From positions 1 through 64,000 of the forward strand of contig CAMEWO010000008.1 in NCBI GenBank assembly GCA_945946665.1: a DNA stretch of 64,000 nucleotides. The letters are read 5' to 3'. Source of the DNA: an uncultured Eubacterium sp. GTDB lineage: Bacteria > Bacillota > Clostridia > Lachnospirales > Lachnospiraceae. This document shows, one piece after another, positions 9,032-18,949 of this stretch (positions are counted from its first letter, which is position 1; every line of letters begins with the position of its first letter). The notes beneath the pieces are model-generated. The model saw only the letters and a program-made list of their open reading frames with translations. It made no database searches and had not been told where the DNA came from. Made by a program: the position numbers and the translations under genes.

Positions 9032-12000
9032 TTAATGTTTTTCAAGGTTTTTATTAGCGGTTGCCAGCATAAGCTTAATTCTGTTTAACTGATTAACTTC
9101 AGATGCTCCAGGATCATAGTCAACAGCAATTATATTTGCCTCAGGGAATGCAGCACGCAGCTCCTTGATTACACCCTTTCCTACAATGTGGTTAGGTAAA
9201 CATGCAAATGGCTGACAACATACTATATTACCGGCTCCATTATGAATAAGTTCAATCATTTCACCGGTAAGGAGCCATCCTTCACCAGTCTGGTTTCCTA
9301 AAGAAACAAGATCCTTAGCCAGCTTTGCAGTATCTTTAATATTTGAAGGGGCATCAAAACGCTTACTCTCTCTTAAAGCAGCATTACCTTCTTTTCTGAA
9401 CCATTCAAGAATACTGATAATAGTATTACTGATAAATGCAGTTTTCTTAGAAGCACCAAGATAATCACGCTTAAAGTTGGCATTTTCGGCACAGTATAAC
9501 AGGAATCCCATTAAATCTGGAACAACTGCTTCAGCACCTTCACTTTCCAGAAGATCTACAATATAATTATTGGCTGATGGAAGGAATTTAACAAGAATTT
9601 CTCCTACAACACCAACTCTTGGCTTTTTAATATCCAGAAGTTCTATTTTATCGAAATCTTCAACTATAGCATGAAGATTCTGCTTATATTCCTTCATCGA
9701 TACCTTATCTTTTGTAAGCTGGTCAATAAGCTTTGCCTTCCACTTCTCATGCAGTGCATTAACAGAACCAGGAACTTTCTCATATGGTCTTGTTCTGTAT
9801 ACAACATTCATGAATATGTCTCCATATTCAATAGCCATCATGGCTTTTTTAATCATTTTAAGATCATATTTAAATCCTGAATTGCTTTCCAGACCCTGGG
9901 CACTGAGAGATATTACAGGAATATGACCTAAATTAGCCTTCTCAAGGGCTCTTCTGATAAATCCGATATAGTTGGATGCACGGCATCCGCCACCAGTCTG
10001 AGTAATAATGATAGCTGTCTTATCAAGGTCGTATTTGCCAGAAAGAACTGCATTCATAATCTGTCCTACAACCATAAGAGAAGGGTAGCAGGCATCGTTA
10101 TTAACATATTTAAGTCCTATATCAACAGAAGATTTATTATCATTATCAAGAACTACAAAATTATACCCACATGATGACAGAGCAGGTCCCAGAAGGTCAA
10201 AATGTATTGGTGACATCTGAGGACAGAGAATAGTGTAGTTTTTTCTCATCTCAGGTGTGAATTCAACTCTGTGATAAGCTTCGCTGACAATCTTACGTTT
10301 ATAGTTCTTCTTTTCACGTACTTTCAAAGCTGCAATAAGAGAACGGATTCTAATTCTTGCAGCACCCAGGTTGTTAACTTCATCAATCTTAAGGACAGTA
10401 TATATTTTACCTGATTTAGTAAGAATATCATTTACAGCATCAGTAGTAACGGCATCAAGACCACATCCAAAAGAGTTAAGCTGGATTAAATCAAGATTGT
10501 CAGTATTCTTAACATAGGAAGCTGCTGCATATAGACGCGAATGGTACATCCACTGGTCCATAACAATTAATGGCCTTTCAACATTACCAAGGTGGGCAAC
10601 AGAATCCTCTGTAAGAACAGCAATTCCGTATGAATTAATCAATTCCGGTATACCATGGTTTATTTCAGGGTCAATATGGTATGGTCGTCCAGCAAGTACA
10701 ATTCCACGTTTTCCTGTTTTATTCAGGAAATCAATAACTTCCTCGCCCTTTTTATGCATATCTTCTCTGGATTGCATAAGTTCATTCCAAGCCTGGGAAA
10801 CAGCAGACTTAATCTGTGCTGCAGGTATATCTGGAAACTCTTCTATGAGACGTTTTTCAAGAATTTCCTCACTTTCAAATGAAAGAAATGGATTCATAAA
10901 ATTAATGTTGCATGATTTAATTTCCTCAACATTATTCTTGATATTCTCAGCATAGGAAGTTACGATAGGGCAGTTGTAGTGATTGTTTGTATTGTCAATT
11001 TCTTTATGTTCGTATGGTATACATGGATAGAATATAAACTTAATTCCCTGTCTTATAAGCCATGTAATATGGCCATGTGCCAGTTTGGCAGGATAACATT
11101 CTGATTCAGATGGTATTGATTCAATTCCCAGTTCATAAATCTTTCTGTTTGATTGAGGAGAGAGAATGACCCTATAACCAAGTTTGGTGAAAAATGTAAA
11201 CCAGAATGGATAATTCTCGTACATATTAAGCACTCTTGGAATACCTACAACACCACGTACAGCCTCATTTTCAGGAAGAGGCTCATAGTCAAACAGTCTG
11301 TGGAATTTATAATCAAAAAGGTTAGGAAGCCTGTCATCAGTTTTTTCTTTTCCAAGGCCTCTTTCACATCTGTTACCTGTAATGAATTTTCTGTTGCCTG
11401 AAAACTTGTTAATTGTCAGATGGCAGTTATTGGTGCATCCTTTACATCTTGTCATAGATGTCTCAATCTTTAAGTCATTAATTTTATCAATTGAAAGCAT
11501 AGTAGAATCAGAGATTCCATCATATCTTTCCCTGGCGATAAGTGCAGCACCAAATGCACCCATAATACCGGCAATATCGGGTCTTATGGCATCAACGCCT
11601 GTTATTTTCTCAAAACTTCTTAAAACAGCATCATTATAGAATGTTCCACCCTGTACAACAATATGCTTGCCAAGGTCGCCTGGATCTGCAATCTTTATTA
11701 CTTTGTATAATGCATTCTTAATTACAGAATAGGCAAGTCCTGCTGAAATATCAGAAACTTCAGCACCTTCTTTCTGGGCCTGCTTAACCTTGGAATTCAT
11801 GAATACAGTACATCTTGTTCCAAGATCAATAGGATGTTTTGCAAATAGAGCTTCTTTCGCAAAATCCTCAACTGAATAATTAAGGGATTTTGCGAAGGTT
11901 TCAATAAATGAACCACATCCGGAAGAACATGCTTCATTAAGCATAACAGAATCTACTGTCTGATTCTTGATTTTAATACATTTCATATCCTGTCCGCCTA

Positions 12001-13255
12001 TATCAATGATACAGTCAACTTCAGGGTCAAAGAATGCAGCAGCATAGAAATGTGACACAGTTTCTACTTCACCATCATCTAATAAAAGGGCAGCCTTAAT
12101 TAAAGCTTCACCATAACCTGTGGAACATGATGAAACAATTTTAGCTTTAGGTGAAAGCTTAGAGTATATTTCTTTTATTGATTTAATTGTTGTAGCAAGT
12201 GGATTACCATTATTACTTGAATAAAATGAATAGAGCAGATTACCATCTTCATCAATCAGTGCAACCTTTGTCGTAGTTGAGCCTGCATCAATTCCGAGAT
12301 AGCAGTTTCCTTCATAGTCATCAAGAGGCGCAGTTTTAACCTTTGCACTATTATGCCTTTTTGTAAATTCATCGTAATCCTGCTTATCTTTAAATAACGG
12401 TTCCATTCGTTCTACTTCAAAATCAAGTTTGATTTTGCCCTGGAGTTTGTGGATAATGTCTGTAACATCTACACAGACATCTTCTTTATAATTCATGGCA
12501 GAACCGATAGCAGCAAAAAGATGAGAATGGTCTGGTGCAATAATCTGTGATGGACCAAGATTTAATGTCCTTATAAAAGATTCACGAAGCTCAGAAAGAA
12601 AGTGAAGTGGACCGCCTAAGAATGCAACATTTCCTCTGATTGGTTTTCCGCATGCAAGACCAGATATGGTCTGGTTAACAACAGCCTGAAAAATTGACGC
12701 TGCAAGATCTTCTTTTGTAGCTCCTTCATTAATTAATGGCTGTATATCAGATTTCGCAAATACACCACATCTTGCGGCAATTGGGTATATTGACTGATAG
12801 TTTTTTGCATACTCATTAAGACCAGATGCGTCTGTTTGAAGCAGGGTTGCCATCTGGTCAATGAAAGAACCTGTACCACCTGCACAGATACCATTCATTC
12901 TCTGGTCTATACCGTTAGTAAAATATATGATTTTAGCATCTTCTCCACCTAACTCAATTGCTACATCACACTGTGGCGCATAATCCTGAAGGGCAGTTGA
13001 AACTGCAACAACTTCCTGGGTAAATGGAACATCAAGATGTTTAGCAAGTGTAAGCCCACCTGAACCTGTGATAACAGGGTAGCATGTAAATTCCCCCAGA
13101 TTATTTACAGCTTTCTCCAGAAGATTCTGTAAAGTTTCCTGAATATTGGCAAAATGTCTCTCATAGTCTGAAAAGGCAACTTTGCCATCATTGTCAAGTA
13201 AAGCGATTTTAACTGTTGTTGAGCCAATATCAATACCTAATTTGTATGTATTCAT
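9032..13255 (-). CDS. large 2-hydroxyacyl-CoA dehydratase activase-like protein (two BadF/HgdC domains plus C-terminal HgdB-like region)
   Basis: 1407 residues from the chosen ATG. Two ASKHA-fold activator domains occur in tandem: the first opens with [11 protein letters not shown] and has CAGGTGSF and ARCGVF; the second opens about 325 residues later with [11 protein letters not shown] and has ACSSGCGSF and TRCTVF. The paired Cys are those that hold a bridging 4Fe-4S cluster in HgdC. A Cys-rich stretch ([10 protein letters not shown]) and a DUF2229/HgdB-like half follow. HgdC-type proteins inject an ATP-driven electron into a dehydratase, but no dehydratase subunits are adjacent, so the substrate is unknown. 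The alternative start at 13297 lacks a ribosome site; AAGGAGG lies 23 bases before the chosen ATG, which is unusually far. Confidence 0.85.
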   Translation of the reverse strand: MNTYKLGIDIGSTTVKIALLDNDGKVAFSDYERHFANIQETLQNLLEKAVNNLGEFTCYPVITGSGGLTLAKHLDVPFTQEVVAVSTALQDYAPQCDVAIELGGEDAKIIYFTNGIDQRMNGICAGGTGSFIDQMATLLQTDASGLNEYAKNYQSIYPIAARCGVFAKSDIQPLINEGATKEDLAASIFQAVVNQTISGLACGKPIRGNVAFLGGPLHFLSELRESFIRTLNLGPSQIIAPDHSHLFAAIGSAMNYKEDVCVDVTDIIHKLQGKIKLDFEVERMEPLFKDKQDYDEFTKRHNSAKVKTAPLDDYEGNCYLGIDAGSTTTKVALIDEDGNLLYSFYSSNNGNPLATTIKSIKEIYSKLSPKAKIVSSCSTGYGEALIKAALLLDDGEVETVSHFYAAAFFDPEVDCIIDIGGQDMKCIKIKNQTVDSVMLNEACSSGCGSFIETFAKSLNYSVEDFAKEALFAKHPIDLGTRCTVFMNSKVKQAQKEGAEVSDISAGLAYSVIKNALYKVIKIADPGDLGKHIVVQGGTFYNDAVLRSFEKITGVDAIRPDIAGIMGAFGAALIARERYDGISDSTMLSIDKINDLKIETSMTRCKGCTNNCHLTINKFSGNRKFITGNRCERGLGKEKTDDRLPNLFDYKFHRLFDYEPLPENEAVRGVVGIPRVLNMYENYPFWFTFFTKLGYRVILSPQSNRKIYELGIESIPSESECYPAKLAHGHITWLIRQGIKFIFYPCIPYEHKEIDNTNNHYNCPIVTSYAENIKNNVEEIKSCNINFMNPFLSFESEEILEKRLIEEFPDIPAAQIKSAVSQAWNELMQSREDMHKKGEEVIDFLNKTGKRGIVLAGRPYHIDPEINHGIPELINSYGIAVLTEDSVAHLGNVERPLIVMDQWMYHSRLYAAASYVKNTDNLDLIQLNSFGCGLDAVTTDAVNDILTKSGKIYTVLKIDEVNNLGAARIRIRSLIAALKVREKKNYKRKIVSEAYHRVEFTPEMRKNYTILCPQMSPIHFDLLGPALSSCGYNFVVLDNDNKSSVDIGLKYVNNDACYPSLMVVGQIMNAVLSGKYDLDKTAIIITQTGGGCRASNYIGFIRRALEKANLGHIPVISLSAQGLESNSGFKYDLKMIKKAMMAIEYGDIFMNVVYRTRPYEKVPGSVNALHEKWKAKLIDQLTKDKVSMKEYKQNLHAIVEDFDKIELLDIKKPRVGVVGEILVKFLPSANNYIVDLLESEGAEAVVPDLMGFLLYCAENANFKRDYLGASKKTAFISNTIISILEWFRKEGNAALRESKRFDAPSNIKDTAKLAKDLVSLGNQTGEGWLLTGEMIELIHNGAGNIVCCQPFACLPNHIVGKGVIKELRAAFPEANIIAVDYDPGASEVNQLNRIKLMLATANKNLEKH

Positions 13256-13340
13256 AAGATTTTGTCTGTAAAGACTTTCCTCCTTAATTATTTGCACATT
13301 ATAAATAAGAAATAACTAATCTGAAAATGCAACTTTGCAT

Positions 13341-13369
13341 ATTATATTATGAAAATCGACAAATTTCAA
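13341..13369 (-). promoter_or_regulatory. sigma-A promoter of the activase gene with an internal 0A-like box
   Basis: Read on the minus strand: TTGAAA (13369-13364), 17-base spacer, TATAAT (13346-13341). The spacer contains TTTGTCGATTTT (13363-13352), close to the Spo0A box consensus TTTGTCGAAAAA. A bound regulator here would block RNA polymerase. Confidence 0.6.
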
Positions 13370-13442
13370 CATGCTTGAGTTATTTATATAATTTAATCAC
13401 AGTTTTTATGATTATTTTAGATTTAAATATAAAGTATATTCA

Positions 13443-13471
13443 TTGACTTTTATCAGCTATTTACTTATACT
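13443..13471 (+). promoter_or_regulatory. sigma-A promoter of the rhomboid-like gene
   Basis: TTGACT (13443-13448), 17 bases, TATACT (13466-13471), 42 bases before the ATG. It is divergent from the activase promoter. Confidence 0.7.
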
Positions 13472-13512
13472 TTTGGGTATGTGGCAAAAACTGAAAGGGG
13501 CTTGTTTATATT

Positions 13513-14487
13513 ATGAATTGGTTAGATAAGTTAGAACGTAAATATGGCAGATACGCCATCCATAATCTGATGTTCTATATTATTGGAATGTATGTGGTTG
13601 GGTTTATTATTGGTATTGCAGTACCTGATTTGTATACAAGGTATTTGAGCCTGGATGTTTCCATGATTCTAAAAGGGCAGGTGTGGAGACTTGTAACATT
13701 TATGCTTCAGCCACCATCATACAGCTTTATATTTATTATATTTACATTATATTTTTACTACGTTATTGGCACTGTTTTGGAGAATGTCTGGGGTGCATTT
13801 AAGTTTAACATGTACTTTTTCAGTGGAGTAATTCTTCATATCATAGCAGCATTTTTGATTTATTTTATTTTTGGACAGTCCTATACAATGAATACCTACT
13901 ATATTAATCTTGCTTTATTCATGGCTTTTGCTGTAGAAGAGTCAGAGACAAAGGTTTATCTGTTTTTCATCATTCCAATAAAGATGAAATGGCTTGGTAT
14001 TATTGATGGAGTTATCTTTGCCATTACTATAATTGGTGGATATCTGGTTCCATTTATGCCTAGAGGATTGTGGATTGCATTATATAACCTGGGATTGTTA
14101 AGCGGAAATGCCTTCACATGCTATGTAAATGCTACATGTGCGCTTGTTTCAATGCTCAATTTCATTGTATTTCTTTTCCTGACATTAAAAGGAAACAGAA
14201 AGACATATACACAGAGAAATTTCCAAAAGGCAAGAAAAACAGCTCAAAGGGCACAGAATAAACCTAATTATTCACATCAGGTTTATAATAATAACCCACA
14301 AAACAATAAGGGTGGATATCAGCCTAAAGCATTTGTTCCGGGCAATAGTGCGGCAAAGCACAGATGTGCAGTATGTAACAGGACAGAGAATGATGGCGAC
14401 GATTTAGTTTTCCGTTTCTGTTCAAAATGTAACGGTGCGTATGAATATTGTAATGAACATTTATATACACATGTCCATGTAAAGTAA
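13513..14487 (+). CDS. rhomboid/derlin-like membrane protein with C-terminal zinc ribbon, probably not a protease
   Basis: 324 residues. The first ~225 form about six membrane segments and contain GQVWRLVTFMLQP, the W-R motif shared by rhomboids and derlins, and a following GTVLENVWG. I find no GxSG serine motif and no paired catalytic His in the right segments, so it looks like a pseudoprotease. After a basic Gln/Asn-rich linker comes CAVCNRTEND...FRFCSKCNGAYEYCNEH, a Cys/His-rich ribbon that would lie in the cytoplasm. Start: AAGGGG, spacing about 10. Function unknown; a role in handling membrane proteins is only a guess from derlin similarity. Confidence 0.65.
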   Translation: MNWLDKLERKYGRYAIHNLMFYIIGMYVVGFIIGIAVPDLYTRYLSLDVSMILKGQVWRLVTFMLQPPSYSFIFIIFTLYFYYVIGTVLENVWGAFKFNMYFFSGVILHIIAAFLIYFIFGQSYTMNTYYINLALFMAFAVEESETKVYLFFIIPIKMKWLGIIDGVIFAITIIGGYLVPFMPRGLWIALYNLGLLSGNAFTCYVNATCALVSMLNFIVFLFLTLKGNRKTYTQRNFQKARKTAQRAQNKPNYSHQVYNNNPQNNKGGYQPKAFVPGNSAAKHRCAVCNRTENDGDDLVFRFCSKCNGAYEYCNEHLYTHVHVK

Positions 14488-14503
14488 AGTTTTAATATAC
14501 AAC

Positions 14504-14532
14504 TGGACAACAGCTGAAATATATGAGATAAT
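14504..14532 (+). promoter_or_regulatory. probable sigma-A promoter of pyk
   Basis: TGGACA (14504-14509), 17 bases, GATAAT (14527-14532), 54 bases before the chosen pyk start. Each hexamer has one mismatch. Confidence 0.5.
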
Positions 14533-14586
14533 TTTTATCTGGAATTTAATTTAATAATAACTAATAATTAATATATGGAGGGGAAT

Positions 14587-16017
14587 ATGAAAAAAACCAA
14601 GATAATATGTACAATGGGTCCTAATACTAATGACAGGGAGCTTATTAAGCAGCTGGCTCTTGCTGGTATGGATATTGCAAGATTTAATTTTTCCCATGGT
14701 GACCATGAGGAACAGGCAGGCAGATTTGCTTTAGTTGAAAGTGTTAGAAGTGAATTAAATCTCCCTATAGCAACTTTGCTTGATACTAAGGGACCTGAAA
14801 TCAGAACTGGTTTATTAAAAGACGATAAAAAGGTTACGCTTGTTGAAAATCAGAAATATACCCTTACCACAAGAGATATTGTTGGCGATGACAAGATTGG
14901 ACATATAACATATGAGGGTCTTCCAAAGGATATTTCGAAGGGTAATACCATCCTTATTGACGACGGACTTATTGAATTAAGAGTTGAAGATGTCGTAGAT
15001 GGTACTGAGATTGTATGCAGGGTTATCAATGGTGGAGAGCTTGGCTCTAAGAAGGGGGTCAATGTCCCTAATGTAAGTATCAGACTGCCTGGAATCACAC
15101 AGAAAGATAAAGAAGATATTATATTTGGTATTGAACAGGGATTTGATTTCATCGCTGCCTCATTTGTTAGAAATGCAGCATGTATTCAGGAAATAAAGGA
15201 GCTGCTCTGGTCTCATGATGCTGATATTCCTGTTATTGCTAAGATTGAAAATGCAGAAGGAATTAAGAATCTTGATGAGATTATCAGAGTTGCTGATGGT
15301 ATCATGGTTGCCCGTGGTGATATGGGTGTTGAGATACCAGCTGAGCAGGTTCCTCATATTCAGAAAGAAATCATCAGAAAGTGCAATGCATCTTATAAAC
15401 CAGTTATTACAGCTACACAGATGCTTGACTCTATGATTAGAAATCCTAGACCAACAAGAGCTGAGGTTACTGATGTTGCCAATGCAATATATGATGGTAC
15501 TGACGTAGTTATGCTCTCAGGAGAAACAGCTAATGGTAAGTACCCATTAGAGGCATTAAAGATGATGGTTAAGATTGCTGAATCAACAGAACAGGATCTT
15601 ATTGGAAGAGGAGTAAATTATTCTAATCTTCATTCAAAGAGAAGTATTTCCAGTGCAGTTGCTAATGCAGCTGTGCAGACAGCAGCGAACCTTAACGCCA
15701 AGGCTATTGTGTGCCCAACAATTTCTGGCTTTACAGCACGACTTACATCTAAGCTTAAGCCAGAAGCGTTGATAATTGGTTGCTCACCATATGAACCAGT
15801 CCTCAGAAAAATGCAGATTTACTGGGGCGTTAAGCCAATTAAGACAGCAGTTGAGAAATCCACAGACAAGATTATTGAGCATGCACTTCAGGCTTCTGAG
15901 AATGCTGGATATCTCTCAGAAGGTGATATTGCAATTGTATCAGCAGGAATCGCTACTAATTCAGCACCAACCTCAAAGAGAGGATTAACAAATACCATGA
16001 GGGTTGTTAATATTTAA
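14587..16017 (+). CDS. pyk: pyruvate kinase
   Basis: 476 residues. It catalyses the last glycolytic step, phosphoenolpyruvate plus ADP to pyruvate plus ATP. Family marks are KTKIICTMGPNT at the N-terminus, the substrate stretch NFSHG, IAKIENAEG with the catalytic Lys, ARGDMGVEIP, and ITATQMLDSM. The length covers the A, B and C domains without the extra C-terminal PEP-utiliser domain of some Firmicute enzymes. The ATG at 14587 is preferred over 14575 because the GGAGGGG site overlaps the upstream ATG. vanZ starts two bases after the stop. Confidence 0.98.
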   Translation: MKKTKIICTMGPNTNDRELIKQLALAGMDIARFNFSHGDHEEQAGRFALVESVRSELNLPIATLLDTKGPEIRTGLLKDDKKVTLVENQKYTLTTRDIVGDDKIGHITYEGLPKDISKGNTILIDDGLIELRVEDVVDGTEIVCRVINGGELGSKKGVNVPNVSIRLPGITQKDKEDIIFGIEQGFDFIAASFVRNAACIQEIKELLWSHDADIPVIAKIENAEGIKNLDEIIRVADGIMVARGDMGVEIPAEQVPHIQKEIIRKCNASYKPVITATQMLDSMIRNPRPTRAEVTDVANAIYDGTDVVMLSGETANGKYPLEALKMMVKIAESTEQDLIGRGVNYSNLHSKRSISSAVANAAVQTAANLNAKAIVCPTISGFTARLTSKLKPEALIIGCSPYEPVLRKMQIYWGVKPIKTAVEKSTDKIIEHALQASENAGYLSEGDIAIVSAGIATNSAPTSKRGLTNTMRVVNI

Positions 16018-16019
16018 TT

Positions 16020-16496
16020 ATGAAACTGATTATTAAGAAGATATGTGTATGGATACCTGTTATTGCCATTATGCTCTGCATTTTTTCCTTCTCAAACCAG
16101 AGCGGTGAACAGTCTATGGGACTTAGCCGTAAGGTTTCAGAAATTCTTGTTGATTTTGCAGATGGAATTCATTTAATTGATATGAAGTGGAATGACAGGG
16201 AACATGCAATTGAACAGATGCAGACTCCGGTCAGGAAACTGGCACATGCAGCAGAATACTTTATTCTTGCCATGGCTGTTTATTTTGCATTGAAGTATGA
16301 TGGATTTTTCTACAGATTCACGAAATATCTGACATTTTTAATTGTGTTGGGATATGCCTGCCTTGATGAATTTCATCAATTGTATACAGCCGGCAGGTAT
16401 GGCTCAGCAAAAGATGTAGTCATAGATATGTGCGGCTGTCTGGTTGCTGTTGTTATTTCGGTAATTTTAGATAAGAGAAAAAATATTATTATTTAG
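16020..16496 (+). CDS. VanZ-like family membrane protein
   Basis: 158 residues with four membrane segments (about 8-24, 75-93, 101-118, 138-152). The family pattern is visible: CIFSFSNQSGEQS after helix one, RKLAHAAEYFILAMA, and DEFHQLYTAGRYGSAKDVVIDMCG. VanZ proteins are associated with teicoplanin resistance or lipoprotein/lipid handling in some species, but most are of unknown role. It starts two bases after the pyk stop and presumably shares its transcript. Confidence 0.88.
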   Translation: MKLIIKKICVWIPVIAIMLCIFSFSNQSGEQSMGLSRKVSEILVDFADGIHLIDMKWNDREHAIEQMQTPVRKLAHAAEYFILAMAVYFALKYDGFFYRFTKYLTFLIVLGYACLDEFHQLYTAGRYGSAKDVVIDMCGCLVAVVISVILDKRKNIII

Positions 16497-16528
16497 ATGA
16501 TTATATTGATTTTGGGAGGAATTGTAAG

Positions 16529-17749
16529 ATGACACTTTACGATGAACTTGTGGCCAGAGGTCTTATTGCTCAGGTTACGGATGAGGACGTTGTTAAAGAA
16601 TTAATTAATAATGGAAAGGCAACATTTTATATTGGATTTGACCCAACAGCTGACAGTCTTCATGTTGGTCATTTTATGGCTCTCTGTCTTATGAAACGTC
16701 TTCAGATGGCTGGAAATAAACCAATTGCCTTAGTTGGTGGTGGAACAGCAATGATTGGTGATCCTTCAGGACGTACTGATATGCGTCAGATGATGACAAC
16801 AGAGACAATAAATCATAATGTTGAATGTTTTAAAAAGCAGATGTCAAGATTTATTGACTTCTCAGATGGAAAGGCATTGATTGTTAATAATGCAGACTGG
16901 CTTTTGAATCTTAATTATGTTGATTTTATCAGAGATGTTGGACCATGCTTTTCCGTTAATAATATGCTCAGGGCTGAATGTTATAAGCAGAGAATGGAAA
17001 AGGGATTAAGCTTCCTTGAATTTAACTACATGATTATGCAGTCTTACGATTTTCTTATGCTTTACCAGAAATATGGCTGTAATCTACAGTTTGGTGGTGA
17101 TGACCAGTGGAGCAATATGCTTGGTGGTACTGAACTTATCAGAAAGAAGCTTGGCAAGGATGCTTCAGCCATGACAATTACCCTTCTTCTCAATTCTGAA
17201 GGTAAGAAAATGGGTAAAACTGCTAAAGGAGCAGTGTGGCTTGACCCAGATAAGACATCACCATATGATTTCTATCAGTATTGGAGAAATGTTGACGATA
17301 CAGATGTAATCAAATGTATTAAGATGCTTACTTTCCTTCCACTTGAAGAGATAGAGAAGATGGAAAGCTGGGAGGGGGCACAGCTTAATAAAGCCAAAGA
17401 AATTCTTGCTTATGAGCTTACAAAGCTTGTTCATGGAGAGGATGAAGCTAAGAAGGCTGATGAGACAGCCAAGTCTATATTCTCAGGCGGTGATGCCGAG
17501 AATATGCCATTGGCAGAACTTTTTGATGAGAATTTCAAGGATGGAGCTATTGATGTAATATCTCTTGTATTCAATGCCGGTCTTGCTACTTCCAAGTCAG
17601 ATGCGCGTAGAGCTGTTGAACAGGGTGGCGTTACTGTTGATGGAGAGAAGGTTACAGCTATTGATTCAACTTTTGCCAGAGATATGTTCATAGATGGCCT
17701 TGTTGTCAAAAAAGGTAAGAAAAGTTTCAGAAAAGTTGTTGTTAAATAA
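16529..17749 (+). CDS. tyrS: tyrosyl-tRNA synthetase
   Basis: 406 residues. It charges tRNA-Tyr. The class I signatures are present: PTADSLHVGHFM (HIGH variant) and KMGKT (KMSKS variant). A C-terminal S4 RNA-binding domain is seen from about 340 (SKSDARRAVEQGGVTVDGEKV). The GGGAGGAA site precedes the ATG. No T-box leader fits the 32 bases upstream, so it is not controlled by the T-box often found on Firmicute tyrS genes unless that lies further upstream of pyk. Confidence 0.98.
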   Translation: MTLYDELVARGLIAQVTDEDVVKELINNGKATFYIGFDPTADSLHVGHFMALCLMKRLQMAGNKPIALVGGGTAMIGDPSGRTDMRQMMTTETINHNVECFKKQMSRFIDFSDGKALIVNNADWLLNLNYVDFIRDVGPCFSVNNMLRAECYKQRMEKGLSFLEFNYMIMQSYDFLMLYQKYGCNLQFGGDDQWSNMLGGTELIRKKLGKDASAMTITLLLNSEGKKMGKTAKGAVWLDPDKTSPYDFYQYWRNVDDTDVIKCIKMLTFLPLEEIEKMESWEGAQLNKAKEILAYELTKLVHGEDEAKKADETAKSIFSGGDAENMPLAELFDENFKDGAIDVISLVFNAGLATSKSDARRAVEQGGVTVDGEKVTAIDSTFARDMFIDGLVVKKGKKSFRKVVVK

Positions 17750-17770
17750 GTGTACAAAACAGGTATGCAT

Positions 17771-18949
17771 ATGAAAAAAGATGATATTATTTTAATTAGA
17801 ATAGTCAGTGTAGCAGTGCTTCTTGCTGCACTGGCTTTAATCATTGTATTTGGTGTAAGAATTAGCCTTTTTGACTCAATCTGTGATGAAATCTATTTAG
17901 GTAATATTACTGATTCTCTTGGGGGATTTCCTCTATATTCCAAAGTGTATTACCAGGGTATGGGTGTAATATATAAACTGTTATTTTCTATTATCCTGTA
18001 TTCATGCATTATTTCAGTGGCTGGTATTTTTTTGAGATTAAGGGGTGTTGCATCTCTTGCAAACATTGGCAGTATTACAAGTGTTGTTACAGGGGTTTTT
18101 CTGATTTTATCAAAGGTGTTTGAGAATAACGCATTAATTCACATATTATTTTCATTCATCTATCTTGGTGAAGCAGGAAGCTTTGATAAAAATGTTGATG
18201 AAATGCATTTTATTCCTGGAAGAGTTGTTTACCTTGGAGTTTTCCTTGTTATTTTAGGAATTCTTTGCTGTATAATGATTAAAACCAGCTCTCTTAAAAA
18301 GTTGAAAAATTACAGGGGTGCATCCAGGGGCAACTGGGCAATGTTTATTATGCCTGTAGTATATGGTTGTGTTTTTCTTGAAATTATAAGAGAGGTTCTT
18401 TTCAATATTGCATTTTCTTTTAATTCTGTTTCTATGCAGACATATGGAATAATTATTGATTATTATCTGGCTGACAGATTTCTTATAACAACAGACAGGA
18501 TAATCATTGTTGTACTGTCAGGGCTGATAACTATTTTTCTTTTAAGAGCAGGTATTAAAAAGAAACTTATAAGACATATAATATGTTTCATTACAGCTTT
18601 TGCATGCATTATCAGGGGGGTGGTATTCTTATTTAATCCACCAAGACTTTTTGGGTATATTTCCATGGATGAAACCGTGTGTGACCGCATAGAGTCTGTT
18701 GGGGGAACAGCCATGATTCTGTTTCTTATTGATATAGTAATATTAAGTGTGCTTACTTCGGTTGCTTTTGACATTTCCAGAGGAGTAATAAATAAAAAAA
18801 TGCTGATAATCACTTCAGTGTCCATGATTATCAGCTCATTGGCTATATTCCTTGGTATTTTTATACCGATTATGGCAGTTTTCATAATATTAATTGTAAT
18901 AAACCTTGTTTTGTTACTGGCATTGAACAAGTTTGCTTATGTCAGTTGA
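17771..18949 (+). CDS. hypothetical polytopic membrane protein
   Basis: 392 residues with roughly nine to ten hydrophobic segments and short basic loops; no family motif that I recognise. The N-terminus MKKDDIILIRI leads into the first membrane span. The ATG at 17771 is preferred over the GTG immediately after the tyrS stop, which lacks a ribosome site; ACAGG precedes the chosen start only weakly. Its 3' end overlaps the convergent rqcH gene by 36 bases. Translation from the tyrS transcript is likely. Confidence 0.7.
   Translation: MKKDDIILIRIVSVAVLLAALALIIVFGVRISLFDSICDEIYLGNITDSLGGFPLYSKVYYQGMGVIYKLLFSIILYSCIISVAGIFLRLRGVASLANIGSITSVVTGVFLILSKVFENNALIHILFSFIYLGEAGSFDKNVDEMHFIPGRVVYLGVFLVILGILCCIMIKTSSLKKLKNYRGASRGNWAMFIMPVVYGCVFLEIIREVLFNIAFSFNSVSMQTYGIIIDYYLADRFLITTDRIIIVVLSGLITIFLLRAGIKKKLIRHIICFITAFACIIRGVVFLFNPPRLFGYISMDETVCDRIESVGGTAMILFLIDIVILSVLTSVAFDISRGVINKKMLIITSVSMIISSLAIFLGIFIPIMAVFIILIVINLVLLLALNKFAYVS

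Noticed and set aside
9671-11639. Several plus-strand open frames opposite the activase gene
   Set aside because: They are short antisense shadows without ribosome sites or recognisable products.
16497-16528. Possible T-box leader for tyrS
   Set aside because: Only 32 bases separate vanZ and tyrS, and no T-box TGG-AACCGCG element or specifier stem is present.
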